From the NCBI RefSeq assembly GCF_011440305.1, contig NZ_JAAOIW010000002.1:488084-552083 (forward strand): a DNA stretch of 64,000 bases, given 5' to 3'. Positions within the stretch are counted from its first letter, which is position 1. Every line of letters starts with the position of its first letter. Source of the DNA: Paenibacillus agricola. GTDB taxonomy: Bacteria > Bacillota > Bacilli > Paenibacillales > NBRC-103111. The notes beneath the pieces are model-generated. The model did not search any database. It worked only from the letters and a program-made list of their open reading frames with translations, and was not told the origin of the DNA. The translations under genes were made by a program, and so were the position numbers. Of the stretch, positions 56,929 through 64,000 are shown one piece after another.

Positions 56929-58818
56929 TTATGGCTTTTTGCCATAGGTAATGCTTTTCACATATACATCCAGCTTATCCATTGTCGGAATGCGGATCGG
57001 GGGGGCTGTGTCCAAGTCGCTGTAGGATTGTAAAATATCCTCATACAACGTTTCGTTATATAGCACCTTCAGCAAAGACTTATCGGCGCTAAGGCTGGTT
57101 TGATCCGGGGTAAACTTAAACGTATCCCCATTCGCGTAGGCAACGTCCTGAACATTCCCCTCTACTCGACCCACTGCATTTAACGTGATGTTATGGCCAT
57201 GAATCCCCCCATAAATTTTGATCCGGGAAAGTACGCCGTACACATTCATATCTTTTTGGGAATATAAAAAGGCATGAACCTCCTGCTCCTCGGTATTCAG
57301 GTTATTATTAGAGAAGTCAATGTTGCCTGAGGCTACGACGATTAGCGGCTTTTTCAAATCGGCATTAATGGAGCTCATCCCTTTCAAATCGACTTTTCCA
57401 TTGACGTAGATCGTGCCATCGACATTGATGTCACCCAATATTTGAAGATCCCCGTTTACATACATACTACCCGTGCCTTTCATCGCAAAACCGCTGTTCA
57501 AGGCCACATTGCCTTCGACAGATATTTGCTGTCCCGCGTCGATATTCATCGTTCCTGACAAGTCAGCCGCCACCAGACCAGGATTAGTGTAGCTTTCCAA
57601 CGCGAGCGGATCCTGAGCACGCGTTGTTACATATAGGGAGCCGCCCTTCAGGGTTACCGTCGTAGCCGACCTGACTGCCAGTACTCCGCCGATAACCGCC
57701 AAATCTCCAACCGTCTCCAAATCGCCGGAAATGGTCGCCCATTGGTCCGTTATTTTACTGGGCCCGGCGAGCTTCCCACCGTTAAGCGTTCCTATGCCCA
57801 GCTCGGGACCTACCAGACCTGCCGAAGAAATTGTCGTATAGTGGCTGTTACCAGCTATCAAGCTCATTCGTTCTGATTGCTTTATGAAATAGGAGGCGAT
57901 ATTGATATTTTCCACATTGGCCATGCCGGTATCCATGCCTTTATCCTCGAATGGAAAGTACGACTTAAAAAAATATTCTGGCTTCCAATCTGGGCTGTGG
58001 CTGGAGGTAAGCCGATTCGTATAGCCCCCGCCCGCTTTAATAAAGCCTTTGATCGCTGGCAAATTTGTCTCCTTGGGATGGGGATCTTTGGCGCCAGGTC
58101 TGCCAACAAACTGTGCCTCATTGGAATAGATGAATTCACCTTTTGCCAGCACATCCCCCACAATATAAGGAAAACCATTCAAGACTACGTTGCCCTCAGC
58201 TGAAACCGGATAACGAAAAACCGGATGGATCGTGCTGACATACAGCTCCATCTGCTTCTTAACCACATGGTAGGGGCTCTTACCGGGAATTGTCCCGGTC
58301 GACGTAATGACGATTTTCTCAATATAGGGATGCTCTGGATTGGTCGGGGGCAGCTTGGCTAAGGCAGCAGCGTTATCGCTCCATTCCTCCACCGAAATCG
58401 TATAGCTCCCTTTAAGCGCAGGAATATTTTTTGTATAGGCGCTTTCGCTTAAGCGATCCTTTAAATTGGCCAATGCATGGTTGGCGGCATCTATCTTGTC
58501 ACGCGTGCTGGATGCCCCCGATTCGCCTAATAAGCCGGATAAGCTCGATGAACCGGAAAATATCGAGTCTTCATTAGCCTGGTCCACAGCCGCTTGGATA
58601 AGGACGCGTACTTCATCCAAGCCTTTCTGGGCGAGCAGCTCTGCCTGGATGGATGCCTCACTGGCAGCTACCTGCCGATTGGAATTAAGCAGGACATTCA
58701 TAATGACCAGCCCAAGGAGGGTCATCACCACAACGGTAGCCATCGCCAGAATGAGCGCTGCTCCTTGCTCAGACTGGAGCCTGTCTTTTGCTTTTATAGC
58801 TATAGGCTTGGCTGACAA
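56929..58818 (-). CDS. PilX-like pilin-operon protein with beta-helical passenger (629 aa)
   Basis: The N-terminus has a prepilin-like helix: SEQGAALILAMATVVVMTLL then a Gln/Ala-rich helix to ~residue 90, as in PilX minor pilins, although the Glu at position five is replaced. After that the protein is large (629 residues; PilX is ~170). From ~370 it has short repeated strands (LETVGDLAVIGGVLAVRSAT, GTIYVNGKVDLKGMSSIN, GGIHGHNITLNAVGRVEGN) as in polymer-forming bactofilin-like or beta-helical surface proteins. It is secreted through the pilus route by inference. It lies between the pilW-like gene and the peptidase gene. Confidence 0.8.
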   Translation of the reverse strand: MSAKPIAIKAKDRLQSEQGAALILAMATVVVMTLLGLVIMNVLLNSNRQVAASEASIQAELLAQKGLDEVRVLIQAAVDQANEDSIFSGSSSLSGLLGESGASSTRDKIDAANHALANLKDRLSESAYTKNIPALKGSYTISVEEWSDNAAALAKLPPTNPEHPYIEKIVITSTGTIPGKSPYHVVKKQMELYVSTIHPVFRYPVSAEGNVVLNGFPYIVGDVLAKGEFIYSNEAQFVGRPGAKDPHPKETNLPAIKGFIKAGGGYTNRLTSSHSPDWKPEYFFKSYFPFEDKGMDTGMANVENINIASYFIKQSERMSLIAGNSHYTTISSAGLVGPELGIGTLNGGKLAGPSKITDQWATISGDLETVGDLAVIGGVLAVRSATTVTLKGGSLYVTTRAQDPLALESYTNPGLVAADLSGTMNIDAGQQISVEGNVALNSGFAMKGTGSMYVNGDLQILGDINVDGTIYVNGKVDLKGMSSINADLKKPLIVVASGNIDFSNNNLNTEEQEVHAFLYSQKDMNVYGVLSRIKIYGGIHGHNITLNAVGRVEGNVQDVAYANGDTFKFTPDQTSLSADKSLLKVLYNETLYEDILQSYSDLDTAPPIRIPTMDKLDVYVKSITYGKKP

Positions 58819-58856
58819 GCATGTATCCCCCTTTCCCTTTAACCATGTGAGTGCCG

Positions 58857-59570
58857 CTAATAGGAGCGAAATAACGGAATTTTCGTATGGATCTCGTAGC
58901 CTGGGTTGTGTAATAGACTTGCTGTTTGCGCCGAATTATTCATAGGGCTATCCACTAAGCTCTCCATAGGACCTACTAGTTTTTTGTAAACCAGACGCAC
59001 CTCAACCCACTGATGATGGTGAGGATCTACGGTAAATGCTTGCGTCGTGTCGGAGTAAGTTGCATCAAACGTAAACGGATTGACCAAGTCCAAGCGCTTC
59101 ATTAGCTTTTCTTCACCATCCAACAGCTCATACACGCCAATGCCATAACGATTCGTGGCAGCAATTGGCTCCATTCGCATTCGGTAGCTGTTTATATACG
59201 CCTCGTTATCGAAACCGCCGCTTGCGGTTAACGCCCTTTTCACAAAAGTGATTTCATTCGTCGTAGCCCCTTTTGACACATAGACAGCATCCTTCAGCTC
59301 GGAAATCACCTGGCTAATAATTGCGTCTCCTTGGCTGCGTATTTGGCTTTCCGCCATAATTCGCTTATACATCGAAAGCCCCATAAATAGAAACGAGTAG
59401 AGGATGGTGGTCACCATCGTAAAAATAACCAATGCCGTCAAAACCTCGACTACCGCCATACCTTTTTCGTCAAGCACCCTACCTTTTCCGCTTAAAGCTG
59501 CACTGTTTTCGTTGCTAATTACGCTTAGATGCTTCGATTCCATGAATCCATCCTTCAATTGATTGTCCAT
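58857..59570 (-). CDS. PilW-like minor pilin (237 aa)
   Basis: A type III prepilin signal is clear: a ~36-residue polar leader ends KGMAVVEVLTALVIFTMVTT, with cleavage expected at Gly-Met or nearby and the hydrophobic helix following. Val in V-V-E-V keeps the Glu at position five (MAVVE). The C-terminal globular part (GFDNEAYINSYRMRMEPIAA, FTVDPHHHQWVEVRL) fits minor pilins of the PilW/PulJ group. It is six bases downstream of the pilV-like gene. Confidence 0.85.
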   Translation of the reverse strand: MDNQLKDGFMESKHLSVISNENSAALSGKGRVLDEKGMAVVEVLTALVIFTMVTTILYSFLFMGLSMYKRIMAESQIRSQGDAIISQVISELKDAVYVSKGATTNEITFVKRALTASGGFDNEAYINSYRMRMEPIAATNRYGIGVYELLDGEEKLMKRLDLVNPFTFDATYSDTTQAFTVDPHHHQWVEVRLVYKKLVGPMESLVDSPMNNSAQTASLLHNPGYEIHTKIPLFRSY

Positions 59571-59576
59571 TGTGGG

Positions 59577-60140
59577 TCACCTCGATCTAACTAAATAAGT
59601 ATCAACCGTCGTTGATTTTGTTGGATGCGGGGTGGAGTCCGCGCTATTGTCCCAATACACTGTAATGGACATGTCTAGCAAATAATTATCCGGTGATGAT
59701 GAGTTCATCAGTGTTGCAAGCTGCTCGCTCCTTACGCCCGGATCCTTGCGTATCGCAAGAATAAAGCGATATTTGCTTCCATTAATAGAATCCTCTTCGA
59801 GCAATTCCCCCATATCTGACAGCTTCGAATCTTGATTAAATGTGTTAAGGCCAGGCTCCAGGGCCTTGATAAAATGCTTGTAAGCCTCCTCGGGCTTCAG
59901 CTTCTCTTTGATTTCCGCGGCCTTCAAGCGGGCCAGGTTAGCAGCAATCACCCGTCGGCTCTCATCGGCCGATTTATTCAAGCCCGCGATAAAGTAACCC
60001 ATCATCGTTACACTAATAATCGAAATTATCGTTACGGCTGCCAAAATTTCGATCAATGAAATACCTTGCTGATCCTCTAGCCAAGCCCGTAAGCGCAGCT
60101 TTTGCCTATAGCCCATGGCGCTTAACCCCCAGCCCTTCAA
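59577..60140 (-). CDS. PilV-like minor pilin (187 aa)
   Basis: The leader ends DQQGISLIEILAAVTIISII, a textbook prepilin site (G, then hydrophobic residues with Glu at position five). The rest is an alpha helix (LKAAEIKEKLKPEEAYKHF) and a beta domain with DMSITVYWDNSADSTPHP and STTVDTYLVRS, as in PilV/GspI minor pilins. Its ATG overlaps the stop of the vWA gene in ATGA, so translation is coupled. Confidence 0.88.
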   Translation of the reverse strand: MKGWGLSAMGYRQKLRLRAWLEDQQGISLIEILAAVTIISIISVTMMGYFIAGLNKSADESRRVIAANLARLKAAEIKEKLKPEEAYKHFIKALEPGLNTFNQDSKLSDMGELLEEDSINGSKYRFILAIRKDPGVRSEQLATLMNSSSPDNYLLDMSITVYWDNSADSTPHPTKSTTVDTYLVRSR

Positions 60141-62872
60141 TAGCGTTTCTGCCTGTAGTCGATATTCACATTTACTTGGGGAATTACCGATTTATTCATT
60201 AGGTTATCGACACCTAAGCTATCCACTAACCGTAGGAAGATTCGGTTCTGCCCCTCTTTGTCCACCCTGAATGTGAGGGAGCCCAATGGTTTAAAATCTA
60301 TGGCTGCGGGACGTCCCGGACCCATAGGCAAGATCGCGTAGCCCATGCTTTTCACGATCACGGCATGACCCGTAAAGATCTCGCCGTTCAGCCTCGTAAA
60401 ACGTGCTTCCGGTACCACAATTGGACTAATGTCTGCTGCTGTGACGGCAACGGGCACATTTGAAAACATGGTGGAATAGTCACCATCTGATGTCAGCCAG
60501 CCTCCTGTTGGCCCCGGGTTAACTAGAACAAATTGCTCTGCTTGCTGAACTAGCCCTTTGACATTGGTTGATGTAATGATCATCTGGTGCCATCCTGCCC
60601 GCTCCTCCTCCTTGGTAATAATATCGCTAAGCTTAAACTCATAGATAACCGTATGATCATCCGTCTGCTCATCCGTCTGCTTGGGTTGCGGCTTGAATTG
60701 CTTGTTGCCGATTTTGATAATCGTTTCAAAGACATAGCTTTCGGGATCACTAACCGTAATTGTAAAGCTCCGCTCGTTGTCAGCTTCAAATTCCTTCCAC
60801 GTATTGTCGCCCTCATCGATCACAGGCCGCGTCGTATCCTCCGGCAGCTCTGTGACGAGCTTCACGGTCTCGAAGCGTACATGATCTTTTACTTCAATAG
60901 CATATTTGCCAGCAACAATATCGGTTTCAGTAGCAGTGAATGTAGGTCGATCCATTACTTTGCCATTAATTGAGCTGCCTTCCTTCAAAAGCTTCGCTGT
61001 TTCTACACGGCTATGCTCATCATATATGTGGTCTACAGTGTATTGATACGTCTGTAATTCCCTCGTAAACTCGGCTGTCACGGTTGGCAGCTCAGGCGGC
61101 AATACATCCAGAGCCACCGTAGTCGAAGACGAGGGGCCGCCCAGCAGATCGTTCGCGTTGCTGGTAATCGCTGCCGTTGCCGCTCGAGCCTCTATTTTCA
61201 AGTCGAGTCCAGACTCCGTAATTACGGTGGCAGGTGTAATAGGCGTCCAATCTTGCAGTAACGTATTTTCCTTACTCGTAACCTGAAGCTGATAAGTAAG
61301 ATAGTCCGTGGTGAAATCCGTATTTTTATATATTGTGGAGGGGGGCAGCTGCGCTTTGGAGCCTGTTGCGGTTACCTTCGCAGGGCCTTGATGCCAATCC
61401 GTATCCGTAATGGGATTGCCATGGGCATCAAATACTATAGAACCATTGGTTACCGAAAATGCGGTAGGTGCCGTCGGGAGCAAATTCCAATCGGACGCCC
61501 CCTTCTGGCCGGACTTGGCTGTGTAGTCAACATGCACCCGTGTATGCGCATCATCGCTAAGTGTTATTTCTGATACACGATATTCCGGGTTGCTCCACAT
61601 GCCAGGAACCGTCCATTGGGGATCCTCTTCGTTGCCGAGTCGGAAGCGGGTTACATTACCATGCCGGTCTCCTTGATACGTATTTCCGTACATATCCGTA
61701 GCCCTTGCTTTATCGAGTACATGAATAGTCATATTGAGCGGAATGGGACTAATCATGGTATCCGTGCTGCACGGAATTTTATAATGAAGAGCAGATGGCA
61801 CCATATTGTATAAGCCAGGTTGGTCTTGTTTAATGTTGACTGTAACCGTCCTATTGGCAATCGTATAAGGATATTGGATGTCGGACGTTGGAATAACGAG
61901 GGTATTGATTCCATTTACTTGCTCCATGTAAGCTCCGGGGGTCGAATTGTCTGCAAGCACAAATCCGTTAGGAAGCGGTTGGCGGATAGCTATGGTTTTG
62001 ATCGTTCCTTGCTTACTGATTTCTTGCTTAATATTGGCAAAAACCTGGTTCAATTCGGTTGTATTGCTCGCCTTATAATCTTTGGCACCTGTTTTGCTGG
62101 CGATGCTTGCCAATAATTGGTGGTCGACGTCGCTCCCGCCAATAGCACCGAGCGCAACCGTATATACAGGCACCTTCATAGCCGCTAATTCATTGGCAAC
62201 CGTTAATGCCATACTCCTTGCTTTTTGCTCATTTTTTATACTTCCTGACCTGCTATCTTCGTAATAATGCGTTGTATAACCATCGGTTACCAATACGATA
62301 TAGGGATGGTTTACTCCTGTGAGCATAGGGATTGCCTTTCTTAATGCATGCTCGATATTGGTACCTCCGCTAGGAGATAATGAATTGATTTGTGCCTTAA
62401 GTGCATTGTAATTATTGGTTCTATCGGCAAGCACGGAGGCCACATCATTGAATTGGACGATGCCGATTTTATCATTTAATTGGGTCCCGCTAATCTGGTC
62501 GACCAGGTCTTTTGATGCGGTTTTCTCAATAGTAATCCGCGACTGCTTATTACTTCCATCCGTGTTGTTCATACTGCTCGATTTGTCCAAAAGCATCACC
62601 ATATTAATCGGGTCTCGTGCTGTCGATTCCGTATAGCTGCCGCTTGGGGTCAGTACATACTTGAGCTGGATCGATTCACCCACATCTACCTCCAACGGGT
62701 CAGACGGGCTAGAAGGCATAGACGAGCCGGACGAGCCAACTGCCGATACAGCCAGACAGCTCGCGCCCGATGCTCCAGCCGCTTGAACTCCGGCAACCTC
62801 AGTAAACCCTGTAACTCCAGCAAGTGAAAAAGCTAACGTTCCCGCAAGCAGCAAGCCCCACAATTTTCCCAT
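60137..62872 (-). CDS. Secreted von Willebrand factor A protein, candidate PilY1-like tip factor (911 aa)
   Basis: A Sec signal peptide (LWGLLLAGTLAFSLAGVTG) is followed by a Ser/Gly-rich linker and a vWA domain at ~85-290. The metal-ion-dependent adhesion site is complete: MVMLLDKSSSMN, SPSGGTNIEHAL and VLVTDGYTTHYY. The rest is Ig-like and beta-rich (FTVTNGSIVFDAH-like strands, TFRVDKEGQNRIFLRLVDS), ending NIDYRQKRY. AGGAGG precedes the ATG. Its stop overlaps the pilV-like start, and the SLH protein lies ten bases upstream. In Gram-negative bacteria the vWA protein PilY1 works with minor pilins at the pilus tip; the analogous role here is inference. Confidence 0.9.
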   Translation of the reverse strand: MGKLWGLLLAGTLAFSLAGVTGFTEVAGVQAAGASGASCLAVSAVGSSGSSMPSSPSDPLEVDVGESIQLKYVLTPSGSYTESTARDPINMVMLLDKSSSMNNTDGSNKQSRITIEKTASKDLVDQISGTQLNDKIGIVQFNDVASVLADRTNNYNALKAQINSLSPSGGTNIEHALRKAIPMLTGVNHPYIVLVTDGYTTHYYEDSRSGSIKNEQKARSMALTVANELAAMKVPVYTVALGAIGGSDVDHQLLASIASKTGAKDYKASNTTELNQVFANIKQEISKQGTIKTIAIRQPLPNGFVLADNSTPGAYMEQVNGINTLVIPTSDIQYPYTIANRTVTVNIKQDQPGLYNMVPSALHYKIPCSTDTMISPIPLNMTIHVLDKARATDMYGNTYQGDRHGNVTRFRLGNEEDPQWTVPGMWSNPEYRVSEITLSDDAHTRVHVDYTAKSGQKGASDWNLLPTAPTAFSVTNGSIVFDAHGNPITDTDWHQGPAKVTATGSKAQLPPSTIYKNTDFTTDYLTYQLQVTSKENTLLQDWTPITPATVITESGLDLKIEARAATAAITSNANDLLGGPSSSTTVALDVLPPELPTVTAEFTRELQTYQYTVDHIYDEHSRVETAKLLKEGSSINGKVMDRPTFTATETDIVAGKYAIEVKDHVRFETVKLVTELPEDTTRPVIDEGDNTWKEFEADNERSFTITVSDPESYVFETIIKIGNKQFKPQPKQTDEQTDDHTVIYEFKLSDIITKEEERAGWHQMIITSTNVKGLVQQAEQFVLVNPGPTGGWLTSDGDYSTMFSNVPVAVTAADISPIVVPEARFTRLNGEIFTGHAVIVKSMGYAILPMGPGRPAAIDFKPLGSLTFRVDKEGQNRIFLRLVDSLGVDNLMNKSVIPQVNVNIDYRQKRY

Positions 62873-62882
62873 GTTGATCCTC

Positions 62883-64000
62883 CTATTTCAATCTAAGAAA
62901 TAATGAAAGCACCTTACTGGCTTCAGCTCGGGTGAGCGAATCATCAGGGCGGAATTTACCTTCAGCGTCGCCATTAAAAATGCCTTCAGCGGCCAATAGC
63001 GCAACCCTCTCTGTATCCGCTTGGCTGATGTTTTGCAGGTCAGGCCAAGTATTCGCCAGCGGAGCTGCTTGTTTATATGCCACTTTCATGGTTTGCAGGG
63101 CACTGGCAAGTAAACGTGCTGTTTCAAGCCTTGAGATCGGGGCATCGAGAGCAATTGGGGAATCGGGCATGATCAGCTCTGACTCCACCGCAATATCTAC
63201 CTCATGCTGCGCCCAATGCCTTGGTTGGCCCGTATCCCCTGTCGCCGCTCCAGTGACATGGATTAAGTCCAAATCTAATGCCCGCACAAGCATCGTGGTA
63301 AACTCTGCTTGCGTCAGTATCCCGTTCGGACGAATCGTCTGGTCCTCGTAGCCCTCAATAATCGATTTCTTCATTAAATCGATGATGAACGCCTGGGCCC
63401 AATGTGAGGCTATATCCGTAGGAAGATCTGGCTCCAGCTCAAGATCAGGTGAGGATTGCCACCACGTGGGCTGTTTATCCAGAACCTGTGCGGGAATGTC
63501 GAGCAAGGGCTTGACCTTATCCGCGACATTCGATATGGCGATTGAGCCCTCCCTCGGGAGAATCCCATAAACATCGATCGAACCATCCTTTGGGATCGGT
63601 GACACACGAGCCGCTTTGGCTTCGCTGTCTGTCGGCAGATTTGCCCACGGGTAACGTTGCACATCGTCAATGCTTCGAAGCTCGCTCTGCGATTGCGCTT
63701 TAAAATAGCCTTGAAGCGCACGTTCGTAGCCTTCTGTGACACGGATGACTTTGCCTTCGGCATTCAATTCCAAGAGATCCCACTCGGTGAGCAGGTCATC
63801 CTCCACTCTTGCAGCCACACCTCGCCATACCTGCAGCTGATAGGCGATATCCCCATCAAAGCTTTCCGGGTTGACGCCTACAACGACCGTGTAGGGCTTT
63901 TTATTAATAACCTTTCCCGCTATCCAGCCCTCAGTTAGAAAGCTCATATTCAAATAAACCGGCTTTCTTTCGTCATCTGCCAGCCTGATGATCTGCGCGA
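62883..64000 (-). CDS. S-layer homology (SLH) domain protein, 5' end outside window
   Basis: The frame is open to the right window edge, so only the C-terminal ~372 residues are visible. Three SLH domains lie at the C-terminus: DIASHWAQAFIIDLMKKSII with GYEDQTIRPNGILTQAEF, a second with HWAQHEVDIAVESELI, and a third with IFNGDAEGKFRPDDSLTRAE. These bind pyruvylated secondary cell-wall polymers. The visible N-terminal part is an unrecognised beta-rich region (KPYTVVVGVNPESFDGDIAY). It is ten bases upstream of the vWA gene on the same strand, so it is probably part of the pilus-like operon and could anchor it to the wall. Confidence 0.92.
   Translation of the reverse strand, partial: AQIIRLADDERKPVYLNMSFLTEGWIAGKVINKKPYTVVVGVNPESFDGDIAYQLQVWRGVAARVEDDLLTEWDLLELNAEGKVIRVTEGYERALQGYFKAQSQSELRSIDDVQRYPWANLPTDSEAKAARVSPIPKDGSIDVYGILPREGSIAISNVADKVKPLLDIPAQVLDKQPTWWQSSPDLELEPDLPTDIASHWAQAFIIDLMKKSIIEGYEDQTIRPNGILTQAEFTTMLVRALDLDLIHVTGAATGDTGQPRHWAQHEVDIAVESELIMPDSPIALDAPISRLETARLLASALQTMKVAYKQAAPLANTWPDLQNISQADTERVALLAAEGIFNGDAEGKFRPDDSLTRAEASKVLSLFLRLK

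Overview
The window looks like chromosomal DNA of an endospore-forming, low-to-moderate GC Gram-positive, most likely Paenibacillus or a close relative. Reasons: AAGGAGG-type ribosome binding sites with frequent TTG/GTG starts, a Spo0E-family phosphatase, YesN-type AraC regulators next to LplB/YtcP-type permeases, a YjzC homologue, S-layer homology (SLH) domains, a DUF4132 giant protein, and a copper-amine-oxidase-like stalk-domain remnant. No rRNA, tRNA, CRISPR array, insertion sequence or prophage was recognised.

Layout. 1-3.5 kb: a LuxR-type response regulator cut by the window edge, converging on a PAS histidine kinase coupled to a tiny spo0E-like gene; then an MpsC-like protein and a small basic protein. 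3.7-10.2 kb: a multispanning permease, DUF6953-like and TVP38/TMEM64 proteins, a TPR-glycosyltransferase and an 855-residue Ig/cadherin-like surface protein. 10.5-17.6 kb: small genes, a decayed family 3 cellulose-binding module, an AI-2E family permease, a GHSGGG hydrolase-like protein with a GC-rich insert, a class II aminoacyl-tRNA-synthetase-like protein, a 5TM-LYT histidine kinase and a cupin fragment. 17.7-28.3 kb: two minus-strand operons (dhaK-dhaL-aldo/keto reductase; phyH-UPF0303-ABC permeases-binding lipoprotein) with a YesN-type AraC regulator between them. Both operons share an unusually conserved promoter/operator. 28.5-33 kb: broken XRE and MerR regulator genes, a serine hydrolase, an acetyltransferase, a thioredoxin and an MFS exporter. 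33-40.6 kb: PAS kinase, rhomboid protease, radical SAM/SPASM protein, SpoIIE-type phosphatase, aldo/keto reductase and YbaK deacylase. 40.8-48.3 kb: a DUF4132 protein of 1644 residues with a 139-residue partner, then threonine synthase. 48.5-52.7 kb: a 1064-residue protein with an N-terminal GNRAV motif of the type seen on proteins linked to extracellular contractile injection systems, paired with a YbjN-like (chaperone-fold) protein. 52.9-55.5 kb: an orphan Vsr endonuclease, a c-di-AMP riboswitch with terminator in front of a 51-codon ORF, and a run of very small genes. 55.9-64 kb: prepilin peptidase, three pilin-like proteins, a secreted vWA protein and an SLH-anchored protein cut by the window end.

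How it may work together. The 17.7-28.3 kb block is best read as one regulon: the membrane AraC regulator senses a solute, the ABC system imports it, the PhyH oxygenase, UPF0303 protein and reductase modify it, and DhaKL phosphorylates a short ketose product. The 56-64 kb operon resembles a minor-pilin plus PilY1-like (vWA) initiation complex of a Gram-positive type IV pilus, with its own peptidase and a wall-bound SLH protein. The GNRAV/YbjN pair is the best candidate for an undescribed effector-chaperone unit. Several remnants (CBM3, cupin, stalk domain, XRE, MerR) show that the region is losing genes. All functions are from reading the sequence; no database search was run.
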